Part shown: in pieces, positions 55,819-64,000 of the stretch | Layout of the letters: the number at the start of each line of letters is the position of its first letter | Numbering within the stretch: the stretch's first letter is position 1 | Assembly (NCBI RefSeq): GCF_905220365.1 | Contig: NC_061140.1 | Span: 3,908,501-3,972,500 of the forward strand | DNA from: Vanessa cardui | Taxonomy: Eukaryota > Arthropoda > Insecta > Lepidoptera > Nymphalidae | Direction of reading: 5' to 3' | Length of the DNA: 64,000 nucleotides | Notes under the pieces: model-generated | Seen by the model: only the letters and a program-made list of their open reading frames with translations | Database searches by the model: none | Told to the model about the DNA's origin: nothing | Translations under genes and position numbers: made by a program

Positions 55819-55927
55819 AAATAATAAATATAATATAAATATTGGACAACATCACATACATTACTCTGATCCCAATGTAAGGAGTTCTAACCCATGAAAA
55901 CTGATGTACACACTACGCGACCATGGA
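55819..55927 (-). mobile_element. SINE C with internal deletion
   Basis: An AT tail (55819-55841), then ATTGGACAACATCACATACA, CTGATCCCAATGTAA, then a jump to CCCATGAAAACTGATGTACA and CACTACGCGACCATGGAG. The region with the B box (about 100 nt in the 49252 copy) is deleted. Confidence 0.75.
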
Positions 55928-56805
55928 GTAAAATTTGTATGGTATGGGTGGTAATTAATTCGACGGATTAACTAAGTATTCAATAATTATAGTGAATGTT
56001 GTATAATGTCACTACCTGACATTACATGATCATCAATTTAATCTTTAGAAATGTTGATTCAAAACATTTTAATTGAAAAGGTTCAATGACCTTGCTCTTA
56101 TAGTGCATATAAAATATTTATCATAGCAGTTTTAATTTACTTTTCATCAAAGGCCGGTACAACTTACTAGACAAACGGTTAAATACATTGTATTTAATAT
56201 ATTTATTTTAAACAAAGAAGTTTCCGCGCTTAATTTTCTACAGCGCCCTGTGTATAATATTGTTTACATTAAACTAATTACTTCAGTAATGATGCATCGT
56301 GTTATTGCGTTAGTATACAGAAATGCAAGCATATTCACTGTTATTAGATTTTAAATTCTTCCACGTTATAATAAGGTTGATTTTATTTCGTATGGGCTGT
56401 CGAATTCATTTGCGTGGACAATGGATATGGAGATTTTTGACTATCCACACAGAACCCTTTGATTTCCCGGGATGGAACGTAATATGTTGATTCAGGAAAA
56501 AATCTATTGTAATGTCGAGTTCTGTGAAAATGCTATAAATAGTTAGATACGTGAGATGTGTTCACATATAAAACAAACTGTAACAACATAAGATTACTAT
56601 TTTTATACTCGGTTTTGATACTAGAAACCAGATATAAAAATCTAGATATAAAAAGCTATAAAGGGTAAAAGAAAGGCTCAACAGCAGTCTGGAGTCCGAA
56701 TATTGTCCTTGTTTCCATTGCCATGCCTTAAAAGGCTAAATAAGCCGGTCGTGATGGATTTGTAGTTCCGTCAGAGTATAAGGTTGAGAACACTTGTACA
56801 CTAAT
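55928..56805. other. non-coding DNA
   Basis: Nothing recognised. Confidence 0.4.
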
Positions 56806-57095
56806 ATGGCCCACGCAGTTTGCTCGTCTCTTATGAAAATGGACACCGTGGTCAAACAGCGAACGAGACAAAACGAGAGTTGAGCCAGATGATGGTAGCT
56901 ATACTTCTTGCCATAGATATTAGCGCCATATGAAATGTAAACTATTACTTACATTATCTACCAATGTGCCATCGATTGCTGTGGTTGTACAAGCTGACTC
57001 AACCTTCACATTATTGCTAAATGTTGCTGATTGGCGGCAGAATAAATAGACAAATAGGTGGTAACTACTATATAAAGCAATACCACCAAGTCGTT
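56806..57095 (-). mobile_element. SINE B, diverged
   Basis: GTTGAGCCAGATGATGGTAG, CTTGCCATAGATATTAGCGC, ACCAATGTGCCATCGATTGC, TGCTGATTGGCGGCAGAATA, AAAGCAATACCACCAAGT. Worn but in order. Confidence 0.65.
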
Positions 57096-57260
57096 CATTT
57101 GAATATTAGACATGCTTATGATCTAATTAGTCAAATTAATTATCAACCAGTACAATATAATAATAGTCACTGTTAAATCTGTTTCAGACTGATATTATAA
57201 TAGCATTGAGACATTGTGTGCACTAATTGGACATAAGACAATTTATTGTATTGTGTTTGT

Positions 57261-57297
57261 ACAACACATACACGCACACACGCACACACACTCACAC
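57261..57297. repeat. imperfect (CA)n microsatellite
   Basis: CA units interrupted by CG and CT (ACACATACACGCACACACGC and onward). It forms the threonine/histidine run of a spurious frame at 57227-57451. Confidence 0.85.
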
Positions 57298-58075
57298 TCT
57301 GCCCTTCGGTCCTTCATTGAGAGCATTCGCTCTTATTGTAACAGTTCATATTCGGTCATTACATAAGTCAGTGAGAAGAACTGAGCATTGCTTTGTAAAA
57401 ATTACTCGTCGTCGATTTCATTGTTTTAGTAAAACTATTTCCTTACTGTAAACAAAAAAAAAAACTTTTTTTTTTTTTTAATTTACTTATTGTAATGAGA
57501 CCCCAAAGAATACATACTCAAAGAAACTACAACGTAAGTCAACTGCTCGACGATAATTTGATGTACTTCTTATTGTTTGCTTTAGAATTAACTATTGCAA
57601 AATTTTCACGTTGATTAAATTGATAAAAGCCATAAAATTTAATAGATTTTCTATTTCTATCATCGCATTTCTTTTTGGTAATCGTATTTTACGCTAAGTT
57701 ACCTCTCCAGTGTTTGAATAAAGAATAACCAAAATTCAATCATACATCAAGCGATCTTTCTTTTCGTAATCAGCGTTCATAAAAGTTGCACTCGCTAATA
57801 AATGTTCTTTTGATTTTTTATTAATTCATTCCTACTACTTACAATAAGAATCTAATATTGTTGCTTGAAATACTTTATATTTTATAATATTATTTAAATT
57901 AAAAAAAGCAACACGAAATTCAACCTTAAAATTCTATTCATGGCAGACCCAATGAGATTTCACACTCATTTAAATTTGGATTTTCGCACCGATTAAATCT
58001 TTTTAGTAATTATTTTATGCCATCACACAACCTAGTCGCTTTATTCTGCCATGTGTGCGTTGCCTTTATATAAAA
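57298..58075. other. AT-rich non-coding DNA
   Basis: A poly-A run meets a poly-T run at 57452-57480. Nothing else recognised. Confidence 0.4.
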
Positions 58076-58341
58076 CTAATAACCCGCCCGGGTTCGCACA
58101 AGTTCAATACTGACACTAAATAATATACTACTGAATTTATTTATAAACGACATCACAATAGAAACGTCAAAAATTGTCAGTGTTTCTTTACTATATTTTC
58201 CATGTATTATATACAAAACCTTTCTCTCGAATCAGTCCTTATATTAAAAAAAACCGCATCAAAATCCGTGGCGTAGTTTGAAAGATAAGCTAAGCATACA
58301 TAGAGATCGACAGCGATCGACGACTTCCTTTATACTTTTAT
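58076..58341 (-). mobile_element. Helitron-like element (subfamily 2), ends worn
   Basis: CTAATAACCCGCCCGGGTTCG, CAATACTGACACTAAATAAT, TTGTCAGTGTTTCTTTACTA, CATGTATTATATACAAAACC, AAACCGCATCAAAATCCGTG. CTAG has become CTAA; the 5' end is only partly preserved. Confidence 0.7.
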
Positions 58342-58494
58342 TTATATATTGAATGAATTATTTCAATAACCATATTACTAGTGTTTATCTGTCCTGGCTG
58401 GCTGGCTGTCCATGACATATTTTTCATATTAGTGTACAATAAAATGATCACAATAATTAGATTTTATAAATGTATAAGAAATTGTTTTAGATAT

Positions 58495-58640
58495 TGGGCG
58501 ACTTTAACGAGTCGATAGTAATTGGAAAGCTATTTAGATTACCCGGGGCGGCTTAATTACTATTCCCAGGGCTCTTTCGAGCGATTACCATTGAAATTGA
58601 TTAAAAAGCGTTACTCCTCGTCCAGTTTCGGAGCCTCTTA
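58495..58640. other. GC-balanced non-coding block, possible conserved element
   Basis: GCGACTTTAACGAGTCGATA, ACCCGGGGCGGCTTAATTAC, GGGCTCTTTCGAGCGATTAC, CGTCCAGTTTCGGAGCCTC. There is no open frame of note and no copy elsewhere in the window, but composition differs sharply from the flanks and it contains TAATTGG, TTAATTA and GATTAA, homeodomain-type motifs. An enhancer is a guess. Confidence 0.25.
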
Positions 58641-59919
58641 TGGATAGCGAGATATATATTACTCGTATATAAGCCGTTTTGAAATATTAAATAAGCCATT
58701 ATTTAGACGTCGGGATGTTAAAAATAATTAATATACGCGATTCAAATCCGTTGTAGCTAGTTTTATTTCAATGTGTAATCGCGAAAATTTAAGACAACAT
58801 TATGTGAACCAGTACGGACTGGAAACATCAAATAAAATTCGCCGGTTGGAGTACCTAAAATTCAAACATGCCCGATTAAGCCATTATTTAATTATTGTGC
58901 TTTTATGCTACAATTTATGAATTTTAAATTATAATTTCATATTAGTTTGGGTTATTCAATTACGTAAATAAATTGTTAAAATATTTTGAAACGAATATTT
59001 TAATCCACAAAACTAAGCGGGGCTTAAACGATTACGATTTAAATAGTTTTTTCTGGATATTTATTTAACTTTTTTAAACGAATCAATTATGCAATCGTTC
59101 TTGTTGATAACATACATTTTTTGTAAAAAATAACGAGAAAAGGGAATCAATACATTACTTGACTCAAAATCACGTTTAAATATATAAAATGTTATGTACT
59201 ATAATACTAAAGAATATTTTAGATAAATTGTAGAATATATCAATATCATTCTGTGTCTTCCTACGCATCTTTTATTTACCAAAGTAGTGCAATTTCCGCG
59301 TCCGTCGTGAAGCGATTCCTAGTAAACCCTCACTCCAACAATAAGCATTTTACTAATATGTTCAAAAAGTGAATATTTTGCTCAAGAACCTGAATAGCGA
59401 AATAAGTATTTTAGATGTATTGGGCCTTAAAACGATCTAACTTAACTACTCGGTGAGAGAGCTTTCAAAAAGGGACAAAACTTTACCAAATTTTAATAAG
59501 TCAGGAATACACCTGTTTAAGATAAAAGCAATGTACATTATAAGTACGTATAAATATTGTTTTAAATATTTACTGCGGTAACTACATAGGGTCACTTTTC
59601 GATATAGGGGAATTGATTTTGTTTTTTAACGTTGATGGAACTAGGAGTTTTGATATTAATTTTTATTACTAATATATAATATTATTGTCTATTTCCATTC
59701 AAAATATCGTTCTGTATTACATTAAATTTAAAAAATAAAACAAATTATATCTTAATATATTAGCATTCGTCTTTTATATCTGTATAATTTATTATAAACA
59801 GATAAAGATACATCGTCAACATTGTACAATGAATAAAAAAAAACGAAACTGTAAAACATGAATTCATAAAAACGTATAGAGAGAGACAATTCAATGCTTT
59901 TAGTTTCGCGTTCACAAAC
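58641..59919. other. AT-rich non-coding DNA
   Basis: Nothing recognised. Confidence 0.4.
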
Positions 59920-60234
59920 ATGCCTTTTGAACAAAATGATAAAACTAGATTGTATGAATACCAAGGTATTCCTTTATATCGCCAAGCCATTTTTGTATTT
60001 CAAAGAATGTGCTGTTTTAACAGCTCCATTTTCAATGGCAAAGGGGAAATGATCTTCGTTCTATGCACGTTTCCCTTCAGTTTTACGATTGAAATGAACG
60101 AATGTCAGCTGAGAAGTGTCTCGAGGAGGCTACTGATTCTTTTATACGGCTTGAAACTTCTTAAGAATTTCGAAGATGACTTCGGGTCTCTATGGACAAC
60201 TCTATTTGGTTCTTCAATATATTACTATTTGTAA
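59920..60234 (+). other. unassigned 104-codon open frame
   Basis: An ATG-started frame with more even composition than neighbouring frames; it contains EMNECQLRSVSRRLLILLYG near residues 60-80. No signal peptide, domain or splice site I can name. Antisense frames in the same place are shorter. It could be an exon, a degenerate mobile-element frame or chance. Confidence 0.2.
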
Positions 60235-61043
60235 ATAAAATACTTTTTTTATAACAAAAAGTGAAAATTTGAGAAAAATATTAAATTTTTAGTCTGTTCG
60301 TATAACAATCTAGGCACTAGCTTCATCTAGTAATTCGTCAACTCAAATTATAATACAATAAAGTAGTGTTAATAATATGTAAACTTAAAAAATACTACTT
60401 TCTACTGTTCAAACCTTCTGTACACCAAATAATAGTTTCATATTTAAATTAATAAAACAGTAACAAACTCTCCTCAATGCTCAGATATTAATAGAAAGAG
60501 CACAGTAGGTAAAAATATTTGTAATACCTATGAAAAACCTCCTCGATATTAGATGTTAGCAGTTATTTTATCTCCAAAGAGGCTTGAGGTGGTTAGTATA
60601 TTGATTATAATAATACATAAAGAACTATAACTATAATACTTTACAAATAAATAACCCTACAATTATCATAATTCCCTTTTTCGAAAATAAAGCCAGGAAC
60701 CTCTTTATAGATGGCGTGGAATTTACTAGGCTTTTTAGTAATCTTTCATAAAAAGTTTTTGTGTTACTGCCATTATTTTGGCAGTGTTAGCTCGGAAAGC
60801 GGGTCGACATTTTTTTACTTCCAAAGGCTAATATTGAAGAATTGGAACAATATTTATTTTTTACGCTGCGGAATAAATTTTGGGTTTTAACATAAAATAA
60901 AGGTTGTGTCCGTAGTGACATTGTATTTATCTTGTTATGAGAGTTTTATATAGATAGGATTAATAATTTGTAATGTGAAAAGTGATATATATGTGCTTAA
61001 GCAAATGCATGTGCTTCTTGGTATAATGTAATTATATAATAGT
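60235..61043. other. AT-rich non-coding DNA
   Basis: Nothing recognised. Confidence 0.4.
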
Positions 61044-61340
61044 AATATCCTGTAAATTTTCTACTGCTGACCTAAGGCCTCCTTTCCCTTGGAGGAGAAA
61101 GATAGGATCATATTCCACTACGCTGCACCAATGCGGATTGGTCGATTTATATGTGGCAAAATTTCGTTGAAATAAGACACATGCACATTTCCTCACGATG
61201 TTTTCCTTCACTGACGAACTCAAGATGAATTATAACCACAAATTAAGCGCACATGAAAATTCAATGTTTCTTGCTTGGGATTGAACTCGCAATCATCGGT
61301 TAAGATGTACGCGTTCTAACCACTGGGACATCTCAACTCA
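61044..61340 (-). mobile_element. SINE A, near full length
   Basis: TATCCTGTAAATTTTCTACT, GACCTAAGGCCTCCTTTCCC, CCACTACGCTGCACCAATGC, CACATTTCCTCACGATGTTT, GAACTCGCAATCATCGGTTA, TCTAACCACTGGGACATCTC. The (TTG) tail is replaced by ATAATAGTAATA. Confidence 0.88.
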
Positions 61341-61945
61341 ATATGGGATAATTTAAACGGTCCGAAATACTTCTAGAACTGTGGGTTAGGATGAGAAAGA
61401 AGGAGTCTGCTTACTGGTGCCGCATGCGTATAGGGAAGAAAAATAAAATGGCGCCGTAACGCGTTACGTAACGAAGCCGTCTACGCTCCTATTAGAAGTT
61501 ATCACTTCGAAAGCGTTATGAACATTACAAGTGCCGCATTTGATTGTATTCAGTAATTATAAATGTTTTTAATTAATTATTTTACTATAAAATAAATTTG
61601 AGGACAAAACTATATTACTAATTTCATTGTGCATAATAGTCTTAAGTATATTTATAGTCAGACAGTTTATGAACTTCGATATTCCCAACATTAAGGACAC
61701 AACAATCTCCTCGTATTACTGAAATATTTCTCGTTTATCTGTATTTATGATGTGTGTTATAATTCTCGCAACACCCGAAGATCTCCAGTGGGAAATTGTG
61801 TCATTTCCATGGCTGTGGAATGACGTAATATGTTCCCTGTTGTACTTTGCTTTTGGCTTGTGGCTTTTATAAACATAGTTTTCCTCTTATGTACATTTAT
61901 ATTTAGTTAATTAGAGTTCTATATGTAAAATACATTTTTTTATCA
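61341..61945. other. non-coding DNA with overlapping palindromes
   Basis: GTAACGCGTTAC (61456-61467) and GTTACGTAAC (61463-61472) overlap inside a CpG-rich patch (GGCGCCGTAACGCGTTACGT). No other copy was seen; it may be part of an unlisted repeat. Confidence 0.4.
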
Positions 61946-62105
61946 CTTGGTGGTAGGGCTTTCTTCAAGTCTTTGTAGGTACCATCCATTCACTATATAT
62001 TTTATTGCAAAGCAGGAACTCTTGTTACTGTATTGTTGTGTTCTAGTTTGAAAGGTGAGTGAGCGAGTGTAAATACATACATAAGGAATATAAGGTGGGT
62101 GGTAG
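61946..62105 (+). mobile_element. SINE B fragment
   Basis: CACTTGGTGGTAGGGCTTTC, GTAGGTACCATCCATTCACT, TACTGTATTGTTGTGTTCTA, GGTGAGTGAGCGAGTGTAAA. The 3' half is lost. Confidence 0.8.
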
Positions 62106-64000
62106 TAATTAACAAACAACAAATGAAAACTTGGTAGCAGTTCTACATAAGTGCAAATGACTTATCTATCTCGTAAATACTATGAAATTTTATATATGTA
62201 TATCTTAAGAACCCCTAAAACTATAGGACTTTATTAATTTACAATCACTGATGATATAAATAAAAGAATCATAAATCTATTAATTTATGACTGAAATCAG
62301 TCTAAACATTTAAAGTTTACTAATTCTACATTAATGATCAGAGTGTATTGACCTCGTAATTAAGTATTTAAATATAATAAGTAGTTACGACATGTTATTA
62401 CGGATAAATTTCTGCCAATGACAGCTGACTATCGCTGTTCATTATGTCATCAGTGGAGTGGTGAACAAATGAGAACAAAATGGGTAAATATTTTACTCGT
62501 AATCATTACAGGGTATACGCGACATTCTCGTTACGCATTAAACTGACCAAAAAGTATAATAATGTTGTAACTTTTTTTTATATTACATGTATTATTATGG
62601 TACTGATTGTTGGTTATAGTGCACGTTGTCAACAGAAACTATTGTTATTCAATTGTAGATAATCTTACCCTGTGGAGAGAAAACATGCATAGCATAGCTT
62701 GTACTTAATTTGTGTTTAATATTCATCTCGACTTGGTGTCTTAAGCAATACATATTAAACAAGGCATATATGTATATAACAGAGAAAAGACATGTGTAGT
62801 ATACGTCTCTTAGCATTACTTTTTAATAAAGCTAAAATATAAACATGGACCATATTAATACCAACCTCTTCACCTCTTTTCTTAAGCTGATTAAAATCCT
62901 TAGTTTTTTGAGATCGCTCGGAATGTTTTACGAAATGCCTTAGTATCCACATATACGTAAATATGTATTTAGAAAATACTTTCAAGGTCGTTCAAAAACG
63001 ACATCTGTTTCAAGCCACATCAATAATAAATTACTTAAAATGAATGAAACAACAACGCTTTAAACTTCAGTCATATTTTCACGCACATATTATAGACTTA
63101 CATTTGTAACCGGCGTGGTATGTTAACGACATGAAAAAGATTTGGCAAAATTACGCTGCCTACCTGACGCCAAAAAATGAGGGAGTGGCTGTATTTGCTT
63201 ATCAGTTGGTTATGAACTTGATTTAGCGCTACTTTGGCTATAAATGCTATTCATTTTAAGATTACGAGAAAGTCAATTATTTATTTACATTAATTTATTT
63301 AAAAAGTTAGCATTATAAACTTTCGATCCAAGTACAAATATTTTAGTGTTACATTATTTAGCATCGAAACATTACGAATATGTTGTAGTTTGACTTATAT
63401 AGGTCGTGGTTCTTCAGCACATCTCTCGAGTGTGAACATGAAAACTGAATTTACCATAACTAGCTTTTACTCCTATATACATAAAGCTCACATTTCATTG
63501 TCACATTCAGATGATGTTTATTTCCGTGCACACAAATTAATGTCATATATAATGTAGTATAGAGGTGATAATTGAATAAAGGTTAGTTGTATTGGTTCAT
63601 TGTACGATGGCATGGTTGAGATAACACGTTCTTGTATTGCTTAGCCGCGCTATTGTTCTCAGTAGTCTTCGCAGTTGTTTTACTTGTGAGCACTTTCTGA
63701 CTTTGTTCTCTACCCTCTTAAAATATTATCAAAAGTTACTGATTTGCGCACATGATGAATTTCAGAAGACAATACCCAGTCATCATGTTGGAAGTTCTTG
63801 AGTTCTGTACACCAGTTTTTACAAGTTGAAATGAAATAAAATTTTGACGTCGAGTAATAATCCAATTTTTATCTATACTGTACATGTATATTTGAGAATT
63901 CTTTAAGCGTCTTTCATTAATAAAACAACACGATTTTCGGGTCAAAGGCAATACGCATCGGGCAGTTAAGTGAAGTCAGTACAAACATTCCTCAATTTTC
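62106..64000. other. AT-rich non-coding DNA to window end
   Basis: No gene or repeat family was recognised. Frames at 62480-62662, 62755-62985 and 63736-63951 lack supporting signals. Confidence 0.45.

Noticed and set aside
57227..57451. 74-codon frame with TH repeats
   Set aside because: It translates a CA microsatellite.
1..64000. CRISPR arrays, operons, phage or bacterial gene clusters
   Set aside because: No regularly spaced repeats with unique spacers and no prokaryotic gene organisation; base composition, introns and SINEs indicate an insect nuclear genome.

Overview
This 64 kb window looks like AT-rich intergenic and intronic DNA from an insect, most likely a moth or butterfly. There is no prokaryotic gene packing. 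Apart from the retrotransposon frame, open frames are short and scattered. The repeats match types I know from lepidopteran genomes: tRNA-derived SINEs ending in (TTG)n, Helitron-like elements running from TC to CTAG and sitting between A and T, and the GAATAAAG/TTTTGA-tailed repeat. The lepidopteran assignment rests on recognising these families, not on a host gene I can name.

Host coding sequence is sparse. Two likely first coding exons point away from each other about 5.2 kb apart. One is on the minus strand (43124-43319, ending at a GTGAGT donor) and one on the plus strand (48486-48614, ending at a GTTAGT donor). I recognise neither protein. A third exon-like block at 22766-22861 is open on both strands in codon register. 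Its plus reading has acceptor and donor; its minus reading would join the 43124-43319 exon in phase. The rest of 1-43 kb could be long intron of the minus gene, and 48.6-64 kb long intron of the plus gene.

The largest coding feature is a non-LTR retrotransposon on the minus strand (25135-28424). It has one unbroken frame of 952 codons holding an APE endonuclease and a reverse transcriptase. It is cut off at the 5' end, so no start codon remains, and it ends in a (TTA)n tail. A C-terminal scrap of another LINE lies at 8838-9170.

Most other structure is short mobile DNA. SINE A (tRNA-derived, 16 full, partial or decayed copies) and SINE B (18 copies or fragments) dominate; tRNA-derived families C and E are rarer. 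Helitron-like elements occur throughout. Inverted-repeat elements lie at 8131-8479, 10253-10420, 21075-21431 and 39850-40069, and a large fold-back (two 223-nt arms, about 97% identical) spans 29757-30352. Several nested insertions give a relative order of events: SINE A inside a Helitron with a 12-nt target duplication, SINE B inside SINE E with a 7-nt duplication, and an inverted-repeat element inside SINE A.

I found no CRISPR array, rRNA, free-standing tRNA gene or multi-gene system. Edges of decayed repeat copies are approximate to about 10-20 nt.
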